From assembly GCA_046593925.1 (NCBI GenBank), contig JBKJQN010000019.1:1-50161 (forward strand): a stretch of DNA of 50,161 nt, given 5' to 3'. Below the pieces are notes generated by a model. That model was not told the origin of the DNA. It worked only from the letters and a program-made list of their open reading frames with translations, and searched no databases. The DNA comes from JAYVYM01 sp046593925. GTDB taxonomy: Bacteria; Actinomycetota; Actinomycetes; Mycobacteriales; SCTD01. How positions within the stretch are numbered: the stretch's first letter is position 1; each line of letters starts with the position of its first letter. Positions 8,668-16,737 of the stretch are shown piece by piece. Position numbers and translations under genes: made by a program.

Positions 8668-8740
8668 GTCAAGTAACTCTCTACCTGGCGGCTGGTTCCG
8701 TCACGTAGTTCCCTGGTCGTCGGTCACGTAATTCCCTACC
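8668..8740 (+). repeat. Multiple short repeats at the left end of an IS21-type element
   Basis: Three related 15-18 bp direct repeats occur: GTCAAGTAACTCTCTACC at 8668-8685, GTCACGTAGTTCCCT at 8700-8714, and GTCACGTAATTCCCTACC at 8723-8740. Reiterated short repeats in the termini are typical of IS21-family elements, and an istA-like frame starts about 100 bp downstream. The first repeat abuts the broken IS3 transposase, marking an insertion or recombination junction. Confidence 0.6.
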
Positions 8741-8837
8741 TGTGCGGTGTCCGTGAGGACGGCGTGTCGGTGGGGTTTGCCGGGTCTGCTGTCCCAGAGG
8801 CACCCGCTCGATGTCGTGTCGACTTTAGGGCGGGCGG

Positions 8838-9401
8838 ATGGCGAGGAGGCAGTTCCAGGTAATTGATGTTGTTGAGGTGTTGCAGCACTGGTACGCCGGG
8901 CGGCCCAAGACGGTCGTCGCGGCGAGCTTGGGGGTGGATGTCAAGACGGTCCGCAAGTACGCGGCGGCGGCTGAGGGGGCCGGGATCGTGCCGGGTGACG
9001 CTCACGCGGCCGATCAGGCGGGCTGGGCTGCTCGGGTCGCCGGCTGGTTCCCGGAGCTGTGTGGACGCGCGGGCCCGGTCGCGGTCCTGGCCGGCGCTGA
9101 ACGACCAGCGCGCTTTGATCGAGGCGATGCTAGCCACGAGCACGCTGGCGACGGTCCACCAGCGGTTGCGCGACGAGCACGGCGTGACGGTGAGCGAGTC
9201 GAGCCTGCGCCGCTACGTCGGCTTGGAGCTGCCCGAGCGGTCGCTGCGGAGCAGGGCGACGGTGCTGCGCCCTGACGTGCCGCCCGGTGAGGCGCAGATC
9301 GACTACGGCTACCTGGGGAGCTGGGTCGATCCGGTTGGCGGTCAGGTCCGCCGGGTGCAGGCGTTCGTGGTGGTGCTGGCGTGCTCGTGGCACATGGTGG
9401 T
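8838..9401 (+). pseudogene. IS21-family transposase (istA) N-terminal half, frameshifted and truncated
   Basis: From the ATG at 8838 the frame shows an IS21 IstA helix-turn-helix (DVVEVLQHWYAGRPKTVVAA and SLGVDVKTVRKY). Near 9070 the family sequence moves into a second frame (QRALIEAMLATSTLATVHQR, VTVSESSLRRYV), continuing to PPGEAQIDYGYLGSW with the first catalytic Asp and VRRVQAFVVVLACSWHMV. It then stops at about 9401, where the end of an antiparallel IS1380 transposase begins. No istB helper gene remains. Confidence 0.82.
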
Positions 9402-10551
9402 GGCTTCGGCTTGGGTGAGCGAGGCGAGGCTGCCGGCGGCGCGGAGCAGGTTGAAGGCCATCGCGGCCAGCACTCGCCAGGCGGAGTTCGCGGCGAACTT
9501 CCCGGACAGCAGGTGCGGCAGTGGGCCGTTCTTCAGGTCGGCGTGGACCTGTTCGGTGATCGCGCGGCGGCGATGGTCGGACTCGGCCTGCATGAGCGGC
9601 GCGGCGAGTCTGTGAACCCGCCATGGTGACGCCAGACCCGAAACAGTTCGCCTTGGGCGTTGACCTGAACGTGGTCGGGGTTCTGGTCGCGGACGCGCCG
9701 CACGATCAGGCGTGCGGTGACGGCGTGCTTGCCGCCGCGGGAGGCGAAGGCGGTGAACGGCACTTCGGCGACCTCGGCGTCACTGACCCACTGCTGCAGC
9801 TGCTCGTCGAAGACCGCGCGGTACTCGATCGTGATCCACGCATCGTCGGGAATCGCGGCGGTCACGGCCTTGTCCTTTGCGGGCGGTGATGCTGAACCGG
9901 ATACCGTGGCGGCGGGCGGCGGCGATGACGTCGCGGGTGGAGTAGGCGCTGTCGCCGCGCAACACCAGCAGACCGGCCACCCCGCACGACCTGGTTGTCT
10001 TGATCGCGTCGGTGACCAGTCGGGTAGCGCCCGGGCCGAGTTCGCCGATTCCTTACGCAGCCGGGTCGCGACGATCACCGGCGCGGTCGTCGCGGTGGAG
10101 ACCGTGGCCAGCAGCGCGTTCAACCCTTTGACGCCGGAGTAGCCGTATGCGCCGCCTTGCTTGGCGTAGCCGAACGTCAAGCGCACCGTGTCGTCGATGT
10201 CGAGGAAGCTCCCCTCGGCGCCGGTGGCGATGATCGGCGCGTGCCGCGCCAGCGCGGCGGTGGACCGGGCCGCGACAGCGTCGAGTTGCCGCACGTGCCT
10301 CATGCCGTGGCAGGTCCATGTCATCGATCGAGTCCGCCCCGGCGACCATGCCCGCCACCAGCGCCGACACCGTCGACCCCGCCGCGCAGCCCGGCCCGCC
10401 AGGCACCGTCAGATGCCGCCCGGCCAGCTCGCGGAGACCGGCCCGCTGGCCCAGCGCCGCCACCGGCACCAGCCCGCCGGCCGACTGACCGACACGAGAT
10501 TCGGATTAAATAACACCACGTGCCGCACCGGAGCGACGTGAGATAGTTGGA
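9402..10551 (-). pseudogene. IS1380-family transposase, several frameshifts, C-terminus missing
   Basis: Read on the minus strand, IS1380 transposase blocks appear in order but in different frames: FNPNLVSVS and VPVAALGQRAGLRELAGRHL, AGMVAGADSIDDMDL, HVRQLDAVAARS, FLDIDDTVRLTFGYAKQGGA, GYSGVKGLNALLATVSTATT, VSDAEVAEVPFTAFASRG, then HADLKNGPLPHLLSGKFAAN and AAMAFNLLRAAGSLASL. The DIDDT Asp and the LKNGPL region are the expected catalytic neighbourhood. About 60 C-terminal residues and the distal inverted repeat are lost where it joins the istA fragment. The presumed start codon reads ATC. Confidence 0.85.
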
Positions 10552-10556
10552 TCTGT

Positions 10557-10681
10557 CAGATGCCCTTCGTGACAGCCAGAATCGGTTCCTTGACTGCTCT
10601 GATTCTCTTGCTGCACAGGGGCATCTCGGCGTTACGGCACGCTCAATACCTCAAGATCCGCGGTGGATCGAGGCTGAACGA
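10557..10681. repeat. IS1380-type terminal region, copy 1
   Basis: Just upstream of the transposase remnant lies AGATGCCCTT, then GATTCTCTTGCTGCAC, GGGGCATCTCGGCGTTAC (10618-10635) and CGGTGGATC. The same ordered blocks recur at 12586-12706 in copy 2, which identifies this as the transposase-proximal end of an IS1380-like element. AGATGCC and GGCATCT are inverted relative to each other. Confidence 0.5.
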
Positions 10682-10682
10682 C

Positions 10683-10716
10683 ATCGGGCCGGCAGCAGGA
10701 TCGCTGCCGGCCCGAT
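10683..10716 (-). terminator. Strong hairpin downstream of the secreted-protein gene
   Basis: A perfect 14-bp stem (ATCGGGCCGGCAGC pairing with GCTGCCGGCCCGAT) with a six-base loop lies 17 bp after the stop of the minus-strand gene ending at 10734. There is no clear U-run, as is common in high-GC actinobacteria. Confidence 0.65.
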
Positions 10717-10733
10717 GCGGACGTGTCTCGGTA

Positions 10734-11888
10734 CTACGGGAGGGCAACGAAGATCGGCGGGCAGTTCACGACGATGCCGGCGGCGCGCAGACCGTCGATC
10801 TCAGGATCGTGGTTGACGGCGCCGTCGGGTGCGGCGTTGACCACCTCGCCGGCGTTGAACAGCGATTCGACGTCCTGGTGTGAGGTGATGCGGGTCCGCA
10901 GGCCGGCGTCGATCGCGGCCTGGGTCCACGCGACCGGGTGTACGTCCCACAGCGGGCTGTACTGCAGCGCCGAGCAGTTGGCCGGGCTGGTGGGGTCACT
11001 GCACTCGGGCTCCTCGCGGATGATGTTGAGCGGGTCCCCCTGGCCGGCGACCGCCGACTGCAACCCCTGCCGCTGCGGGTTGTCCACCCCGAGCGGTCCG
11101 TTGACCACGGGAATGATCGCCTCACGAGCCGACAGCGACGGGTCGTCGCTGCCCACCTGGGGAGCCGCGGCGAGGTTGGGTGCGTAGGTGGCGTTCTCCA
11201 GGGCCGCGGTCTGGTTGTCCGAGGACTCGCTGCTGAGGTACAGCACATTGCGGTGCAGGTAGAAGCCCTGGGTCAGATGGACGACGACCTGCTCGTCCTC
11301 GACGTCCAGGGACGCCACCTTGGGGTGCACGCCGGTGGAGTTCGCGACTTCGGCGCCGTTGTAGACGATGCCGTTGCCGAAGGTGAACAGCGGGCTGTAC
11401 GCGGCGTCGGCGATCGGGCCGGCGTGGGTCGCCGGAGCGACCGGGAACAGGTCCGGTCCGGGCACGACGGCGCGGGTGCCGCTGAAGTCGACTCCACCGG
11501 CGAAGTCGACAAGCGAGCCGGCACCGAGACGTTTGTGCTGACCACCGTGGACGTCCAGACGGGCGTTCTGCACCGCGGCGGTGCCAAGAGCATGGGTCAG
11601 CTTCGGTGCCCAGTTTACCCCGAGTCGGTGCGCCTCATCGAGGTCGCTGCTCTCGGTGATGATGAACCACACCCTGCCCTCCTGTGTGGTCTGGCCGCGG
11701 TAGAGCGGAAGGGTGGCGGTGTGTGACACCTGATCGATGTTGGTCGCGCTGGCCAGGTAGTTCGGGATGCCGGTGCTCGTGCCAACCGGACGGATGGGCG
11801 CGGCGGCGGCCGCCGAGCCGAGGCCGATGAAAGCCGTGCCGAACGTCGCCGCGGCGAAGGCCGCTGCGAGCAGGCGGGTGCGTGCCAT
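10734..11888 (-). CDS. Secreted protein of unknown function
   Basis: A 384-residue protein from the ATG at 11888 with GAGGGG about 12 bases upstream. Residues 1-30 are a clear Sec signal peptide: MARTRLL, a hydrophobic run, and an AAAAAP cleavage area. The mature part has RVWFIITESSDLDEAHRLG near residue 72, VHPKVASLDVEDEQVVVHLT near 190, and a C-terminal block SPLWDVHPVAWTQAAIDAG near 315, with Cys residues in PECSDPTSPANCS that could form a disulfide. I do not recognise a characterised family; similar secreted proteins of unknown role occur in soil bacteria. It is intact although flanked on both sides by IS1380 remnants, so it may be cargo of a former composite element. Confidence 0.82.
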   Translation of the reverse strand: MARTRLLAAAFAAATFGTAFIGLGSAAAAAPIRPVGTSTGIPNYLASATNIDQVSHTATLPLYRGQTTQEGRVWFIITESSDLDEAHRLGVNWAPKLTHALGTAAVQNARLDVHGGQHKRLGAGSLVDFAGGVDFSGTRAVVPGPDLFPVAPATHAGPIADAAYSPLFTFGNGIVYNGAEVANSTGVHPKVASLDVEDEQVVVHLTQGFYLHRNVLYLSSESSDNQTAALENATYAPNLAAAPQVGSDDPSLSAREAIIPVVNGPLGVDNPQRQGLQSAVAGQGDPLNIIREEPECSDPTSPANCSALQYSPLWDVHPVAWTQAAIDAGLRTRITSHQDVESLFNAGEVVNAAPDGAVNHDPEIDGLRAAGIVVNCPPIFVALP

Positions 11889-12244
11889 GGAAGTCCCCTC
11901 ATGGATGGAAGTGCATGATGGATGTGCGCTGGCGCGCTGCGATCGCAGACGCGCACCCTGGCCAGGCGCCGTTCAGTCCTCGCGAGCGCCCTGTTCGTTA
12001 CACCTGCCGCGTGATGTTCATCCGAAGGTCACTCGTCATTAACTGGCCGGCGCGGCGGGCCGAGGCACGAGCCAGCCAGCGCGGCAGCCGTCTTAGCCCA
12101 GGGATGCACCGTGAGGTGACGTGACGGCGGGTTGATCTGAGCCCGGGTCACGGGTTCGCGGTGGGGCGTGCTGAAGCGGCCGGGCTGGCCGGTGGTCTCC
12201 ACGTGGTGTTCGGTCGGGTCCTTGTTGGACGGGCGGATTGGGTC
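11889..12244. other. No recognised gene
   Basis: The 356 bp upstream of the secreted-protein gene should contain its promoter near 11900-12000 (minus). No convincing open frame is seen; plus-strand frames here have no ribosome sites or recognisable motifs. Confidence 0.5.
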
Positions 12245-12570
12245 AGGCCGCCAAGGGTGGTCCGTGGCGTGCTCGGTCGAAGAGCTCCTCGAACGCGGAC
12301 TGCCAGGGCCAGCCGGTGGGGAGGTGCAGGACGAGTTTGCGGGCCGGCCTGGCGAGGTGGCCTGGGATGGTGACGAGTTGCGGGCGGATCGTGCCGGTGG
12401 TGGCTCGGGCATAGAAGGTGGAGGCGAGCATGCCGGTGTTGCGGGTCAGGTTGAAGGCCATGGCGGCGCAGACGTGCCAGGTGTTGTTGGCCCAGAACTT
12501 CCCAGACGGCAGATGCTCCAGCGGGCCGCTTTTGAGGTCGGCGATGACCTGCTCACTACCGCGGGGGCGT
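12245..12570 (-). pseudogene. C-terminal fragment of a second IS1380-family transposase
   Basis: The minus strand reads ADLKSGPLEHLPSGKFWANN, then AAMAFNLTRNTGMLASTFYA and the tail LARPARKLVLHLPTGWPW to a stop near 12245. This is the last ~105 residues of an IS1380 transposase, homologous to but clearly diverged from the copy at 9402-10551, and it retains exactly the tail that copy lacks. Upstream, at about 12570, the coding sequence stops and the element terminus follows directly, so the whole middle and N-terminal part of the gene was deleted. Confidence 0.82.
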
Positions 12571-12585
12571 GAGATACCCGCACCT

Positions 12586-12706
12586 ACCGGATGCCTTTCT
12601 GCGCAGGTGGATCTTTCCCTAGAGAAGATCGATTCTTCTGCACCAGAGGGGCATCTCGGCTTTACAACCCGCCCCTCACACCACGACTACCGGTGGATCC
12701 GGGGTT
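12586..12706. repeat. IS1380-type terminal region, copy 2
   Basis: GGATGCCTTT, GATTCTTCTGCAC, GGGGCATCTCGGCTTTAC (about 12646-12663) and CGGTGGATCCGGGG repeat the blocks seen at 10557-10681 in the same order and orientation. Together with the transposase tail beside it, this describes an internally deleted IS1380 derivative of about 460 bp. Confidence 0.5.
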
Positions 12707-13209
12707 AGTCGTACTGGCAGAGGCTGGTGGTGATCTGGTCGGACCCTGGTTGGAAGTCGGGGGTGGAGCGCGCCCACCCGGGCAACGGCTTCAGCCAGCC
12801 AGATGACGGACAGAGCACGGTCGTCGTCGGCTTTCCGTACCTGCAGCAGTCCACGCCGTGCAGCCTCGGTGAGAGCATGCCGGTGCCAGTTGCCGTAGTA
12901 GTGCCTGTGGGGTGCTCAAGCACGTGCCACTGCGAACTTGCGGTGACATGGCGCGTTGCAACGTGGGCACGTGAGGTACGCGATTCCTCCTTCTCAATAC
13001 CAGTGTGACGGGACCGCCGGTGGAAGAGAGCGCTACCGGATCGCCGCGATCCGGTCCTGATACCGGCCCTTCGTGCAAGTCATGGTTTAACCTTGCCGGC
13101 GACCTCCGACAGTTTGCTGCTCGGAGTAGTTGTCCGAGTTTGACCCAATGGCCCGGACGCGGCACAGCAATGTCCGTGAGAGGGGTTTCGACCTTGGCGT
13201 GAGTGGACG
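12707..13209. other. No recognised gene
   Basis: About 500 bp between the IS1380 derivative and the integrase pseudogene. Small frames exist on both strands (for example 12705-12923 minus and 12727-13008 plus) but none has a recognisable motif. It may hold the decayed end of an excisionase or other small element gene. Confidence 0.45.
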
Positions 13210-14365
13210 TCAAGACCCTTCGCTCTCGCCCGCCAGACTTTCTCGGACGTCGTCCGGACTCTCGTGGATGATCCGCTGGAACGCCGCGAGGGCCTTCTTG
13301 TCTCCGCCGGGCAGGGCATGCAGATATCGCTGCGTGGTCTGAATCTGGCTGTGGCCGAGGCGCTCGATCACCGCCTTGAGGTCCGCTCGGCCCGCGAGCA
13401 GCCACGAGGCATGCGCATGGCGCAGGTCGGGCATCCTCACGTGGAAGCCGAGTTCGGCCTTCGCCGGTGCCGGTAGCCACACCCGCGTCCGGAAGGTGTT
13501 GCGACTCAGCGGCTTACCGCCGCTGGTCCCGGTCGAGGGGAAGATCAGGTCTTCACGGGTCAACCGAAGGCCTGGATGCGCGCGGCGAGGAGGTCGAGCA
13601 GATCCTGTCCCACTGCGAGTGCCCGGGGCTCGTCGTCCTTCGGGTAGGCCTTGACGATCATGCGCTAGCCGGTGGGGGAGACCTTCCCGGACACCTCCAC
13701 GATCGTCTCCTCCACCGTCATGATGCGTCGCAGGAAGTCGAGGTGCCTGGGTCGGAGCGCGATGAGCTTGCCCCAGCGCAGCCCGGTCTCGATCTCTGTC
13801 AGCACCAGCAGCCTGTACCGGTCAGGGATGCAGGCCAGCAACCGCCAGAACTCGGCCGGCGGCGGGATGCGCGGCTTCTTGTTGATGACCTTGGGCAGTT
13901 CGGTGTCGGCGCACGGGTTGTAGGCGATGACGCGGTCCCGAACCGCACGCTTGAAGACGCCGTGCAGCATCACGTGATAGGTCACGACGCTGCGGGCCGA
14001 CAGGCCGCCGGCCACCGCCTTGGTGACCCAGCCCTGCGCCGTCGACGGCAGAATCTCGGCCATCGGGAGTTCCGCGAAGTACGGGAGGAAGTGCTTGTCG
14101 AGGTAGGACCGGTAGCCGGCTTTGGTGCTGACCTCAACGTGCCGGTTGGGCCACCAGACCTTCTCGACGTAGTCCTTGAGAACGGTACGACCGGAGACCG
14201 GTTCGACCCAAGTCCCGGCCTCGAGGCGGTTCTCGGCCCGCCTGCCGGACTTCTCAGCTTCTCGCCGGGAGGTGAACGTCCCTGCGGCGCGTTGCCGGCC
14301 CGATGCGTCTCGATAGAGCGCGGTGTACTCGGGGCCGTCGCTGGGATTCGCTTGCGGACCGATGG
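13210..14365 (-). pseudogene. Tyrosine recombinase (phage-type integrase), inactivated
   Basis: The probable original start is the ATG at 14365 (MPSVRKRIP). The protein then changes frame to ALYRDASGRQRAAGTFTSRR, an AP2-like arm-binding domain, and the core-binding domain WWPNRHVEVSTKAGYRSYLD. The catalytic domain shows EIETGLRWGKL (first Arg), MPDLRHAHASWLLAG (His-x-x-Arg region, here DLRHAHAS) and LGHSQIQTTQRYLH with the nucleophile Tyr. Lesions: an early frameshift near 14330, an in-frame TAG at 13665-13667, and a one-base frameshift near 13566. Full length would be about 385 residues. The gene lies 170 bp from a tRNA 3' fragment, consistent with an integrative element of the tRNA-site-specific type. 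Confidence 0.87.
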
Positions 14366-14537
14366 CATGGGGAGCTGCTCTCGCCCGCCTTGGTCAACCG
14401 GCGGTTCGGCGGTCAACGAACTATGACCAACTCTGGTGGACCTCGGCGTACTGTCGCGGACACGAACATAGACTCTGAGCTGGGGTGATGTACAACTACT
14501 CCACGTAGATGTGTGCACGACCTAAGGGGAAGATTCG

Positions 14538-14581
14538 TCTCATGACCCGGAGGTCGCAGGTTCAGATCCTGCCCCCGCTAC
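14538..14581 (+). other. 3' half of a tRNA(CAT) gene: remnant attachment site
   Basis: The stretch reads as a tRNA from the anticodon loop onward: loop CTCATGA (anticodon CAT), 3' anticodon stem CCCGG, variable loop AGGTC, T-arm GCAGG-TTCAGAT-CCTGC (perfect 5-bp stem), then acceptor strand CCCCGCT and A. Upstream bases do not complete the anticodon stem, and no D-arm or 5' acceptor strand exists, so the gene is cut at about 14538. This is the expected duplicate left when an element integrates into the 3' half of a tRNA-Met/Ile2 gene; the full tRNA would lie at the other end, left of this window. Confidence 0.75.
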
Positions 14582-14598
14582 AACGCAGAACCGCAGGG

Positions 14599-14636
14599 CA
14601 AGGGCATGGTCGTCATTATGGGTGACCATGCCCTTG
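14599..14636 (+). terminator. Hairpin after the tRNA fragment
   Basis: Perfect 13-bp arms CAAGGGCATGGTC and GACCATGCCCTTG enclose a 12-base loop, 18 bp downstream of the tRNA 3' end. Probably the original tRNA terminator, preserved on the chromosomal side of the junction. The following ~190 bp up to 14830 shows no gene. Confidence 0.65.
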
Positions 14637-14830
14637 GTCGTTTCGAGGAACTAAATGTCCGCCGTATGTACGCAGACTCGGTCGCTGGGGTGGAAATCCC
14701 CGAGGTCGGGGTGCACGTGCTGCGATATGACCGGGCGCACCGAGATCGTCATGGTGGCCCGCGACTCGGCGGTGGCCGCTGGGTCGACGATGGGCGGTCG
14801 GAGTGGTCTGCGATCTGCCACACCGGCCGG

Positions 14831-15739
14831 CTAGGTGCGGAGGCGCCCGTGAGCTGGAGTGGCGGACCCGTTGACCGAGGAGGGCGAGGTGGGGGCCGCG
14901 CGCCCCAGGAACATCCCTGCGCCCACCAGCCCGGCGGCGACGATCAGCCGGGCTGACAGCGGCTCGCCGAGCAGGGCGACCGCACCCACGGTGGTCAGCA
15001 CCGGGATCACAAGCTGCACCAAACCCGCTTGCGCCCCGGTGAGGACGCGCTGGCAGGCGTACCAGGCGACGTAGGCGAAGGCGGTCGTGCCGGCTCCCAT
15101 CACGACCGCCCACCCGATGCCCTCGGCAGTCACCGGCAGACCCGTCGCCAGACCTGCGACGGCCGGCAGCAGCAGCACCCCCGCGAGCAGCGTGAAGTGC
15201 CCGGTCGTGGCAGTGCGCGGGTCATCGGCGGCGCGACCCGCCACGGTGTATCGGCCCCAGGCCACCCCGGTCGCGACCAGCAGGCCCACGCCGAGCGGAG
15301 TCACCGTGTCGACCGAGGCCGACGCCAGTACCGCGATGCCGGCCAGCGCCACTGCGGCGCCCACCAGCCGGCGAGCCGGCAGTCGGATCCCGCGCCGGCG
15401 GTCGTCGATGACCAGGGTCAGCAGCACGGCGGCGTAGAAGATGAAGGTACCTGCGGCGGCTCCGATATGTCGGTAGCCGTAGGAGATACAGACCGCATAG
15501 ATCCCGAGCCACAGCGCCGGTCGGAGATTGGCCCTGCCGGCCCGGACGCGCTCGTGTCGGGCGATACTCAGTAGGACCAGGGCGGCCGCCCCGGCTACGA
15601 ATCGGACCGCAGTGAGCAGGCCGGCGTCGAGCAGGTCGTCGCGTACGACGTAGCGGGTAATCAGTGAGTTGGCCGCGAAGGACACCAGGACGAAAGGAAG
15701 CAGGAGCGAAGCCGCCGGCGTGCGCTCTACCGCGCACAT
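14831..15739 (-). CDS. EamA/DMT-superfamily transporter
   Basis: A 302-residue protein from the ATG at 15739, with ten hydrophobic segments in two EamA repeats (first ~8-135, second ~150-285). Family-like features are NSLITRYVVRDD after TM1, a Gly-rich TM4, ATGVAWGRYTVAGRAA at the start of repeat two and FAYVAWYACQRVLTGAQAGL near 225. Its start overlaps the 3' end of the CC membrane-protein gene by 13 bp, so it appears to be the last gene of the mer transcript. The substrate is unknown; DMT proteins export or import small metabolites. Confidence 0.85.
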   Translation of the reverse strand: MCAVERTPAASLLLPFVLVSFAANSLITRYVVRDDLLDAGLLTAVRFVAGAAALVLLSIARHERVRAGRANLRPALWLGIYAVCISYGYRHIGAAAGTFIFYAAVLLTLVIDDRRRGIRLPARRLVGAAVALAGIAVLASASVDTVTPLGVGLLVATGVAWGRYTVAGRAADDPRTATTGHFTLLAGVLLLPAVAGLATGLPVTAEGIGWAVVMGAGTTAFAYVAWYACQRVLTGAQAGLVQLVIPVLTTVGAVALLGEPLSARLIVAAGLVGAGMFLGRAAPTSPSSVNGSATPAHGRLRT

Positions 15740-16113
15740 GAGGACGTCCCCACCAACCGCGTACGTGTCTGTGTGTCGACGCCCGGCAACAGGGCCACGC
15801 TGTGCGGGCCGCCGTCGTCCCGTCTGGGCGTGCTGGACCAGGCGTTCGTCATGCCGACTGCCACGGCGCCGTGCAGGTCCCACCGACGCACCGCGACCCT
15901 CGAGCACGGTTTCCAGCGATGCAACGCAGGAGTACGTGACGGTAGGCGTTGTGGTGCGACGGCCACCAGCCTCGCGACGAGGCCGGCGGTGACGAGTGTG
16001 CCGCTGCCGAGCAGCGCGCCTGCGCCGGTGAAGGTGCCGGCGGCCACAAGTACTGGCTGGCTGCAGCACAGGACCTGGAGCACGACGAAGCCGGTAAGGA
16101 CCTGGCCGCTCAT
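15727..16113 (-). CDS. Small MerF-like membrane protein with Cys-Cys pair (putative mercuric ion transporter)
   Basis: A frame of about 128 residues from the ATG at 16113, overlapping the merR stop (ATGA). Residues ~5-28 form a transmembrane helix containing LQVLCCSQPVLVAAG; a second helix follows (LGSGTLVTAGLVARLVAVA). A vicinal Cys pair followed two residues later by Pro-Val-Leu-Val in the first helix is the hallmark of MerF (LCCFTPVLV), and vicinal Cys in TM1 defines Mer transporters generally. Residues after ~60 are Arg/Pro-rich and unlike MerF (about 80 residues), so the true 3' end may be shifted by a frame error. Position next to merR and merA supports Hg(II) uptake. Confidence 0.6.
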   Translation of the reverse strand: MSGQVLTGFVVLQVLCCSQPVLVAAGTFTGAGALLGSGTLVTAGLVARLVAVAPQRLPSRTPALHRWKPCSRVAVRRWDLHGAVAVGMTNAWSSTPRRDDGGPHSVALLPGVDTQTRTRLVGTSSCAR

Positions 16114-16478
16114 CGCTGGCCCTGCGCGTCGATGCGCATGCATTCGCTGAGTGCGGCGACATTGTCGGCCGCCACGGCCCGGGCGAGCAGGACCAGTTCG
16201 GCCACGCGTGGGTCGGTCACCCTGTACCGGGTGAAGCGGCCGTCGCGGCGGACCTCGACGAAGCCGCAGTCGGCGAGGCAGGCAAGGTGCGTCGAGACGC
16301 GGCCTTGCGCGAGCCCGATGTGCCCGACGCAGTCCGACACGCTGCGTTCCTCGTGCAGGACGAACTCCAGCAGGCGTAGCCGGTTCGGGTCGCCGAGGGC
16401 GCGGAAGAACTTCGCGATCACGGCTCGGCCCGCCGGCTCGGTCGGTAGCAGGGTGTCGGCGCGGCGCTTGTCGGTCAT
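16110..16478 (-). CDS. merR: ArsR/SmtB-family mercury-responsive repressor
   Basis: A 122-residue ArsR protein from the ATG at 16478 with GAGGGACC just upstream. The winged helix covers ~25-95 (FRALGDPNRLRLLEFVLHEE, RVSTHLACLADCGFVEVRR). Cys residues in SVSDCVG, ACLADCG and SECMRID match the thiol sensor layout of CmtR-type proteins (paired Cys in the recognition-helix region plus one C-terminal Cys). In actinobacteria the mer regulator is of ArsR type, not MerR type, so with merA upstream and a CC membrane gene downstream this is most likely the mer repressor. Metal specificity (Hg versus Cd/Pb) is inferred from context. Confidence 0.8.
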   Translation of the reverse strand: MTDKRRADTLLPTEPAGRAVIAKFFRALGDPNRLRLLEFVLHEERSVSDCVGHIGLAQGRVSTHLACLADCGFVEVRRDGRFTRYRVTDPRVAELVLLARAVAADNVAALSECMRIDAQGQR

Positions 16479-16737
16479 GGTCCCTCTTTGTCTTGGTGCA
16501 ACGGAACCTCACTTCTGGGTATCCGGATGGGCTCCCAGGCACCAGGCACCAGGCACCAGTGCGCTGAGTCCGACCGCAACGCCCTGCTCGGGCCGACGTC
16601 GAGTGCGAGCCGCCCGGCCGAGGGTCGATCTCCTCCAGCAGGACGTCGTCGCGGCGGACGGCGCAGCATCCGTCGCGAACCGGCGGCCCGGGCAGGCCCG
16701 GGACGGAGGGAACGACCCCGTCGGCCACCGGGCTCAT
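16475..16737 (-). pseudogene. Small unknown ORF between merA and merR, apparently frameshifted
   Basis: An ATG at 16737 overlaps the merA stop (ATGA) and begins MSPVADGVVPSVPGLPG, PPVRDGCCAVRRDDVLLEEI. Near 16630 a shift of frame gives RLALDVGPSRALRSDSAHW and ends HQDKEGP with a stop overlapping the merR start. Coupling at both ends suggests one ~87-residue gene with a single frame error (natural or sequencing). It includes a Cys-Cys pair but no membrane segment. Function unknown; an accessory mer protein is possible. A 7-bp tandem repeat lies inside it. Confidence 0.35.
16535..16559. repeat. Heptanucleotide tandem repeat
   Basis: CCAGGCA occurs three times head to tail followed by CCAG (3.6 units). 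A unit length not divisible by three inside a putative ORF would change frame on gain or loss of a unit. Confidence 0.8.
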
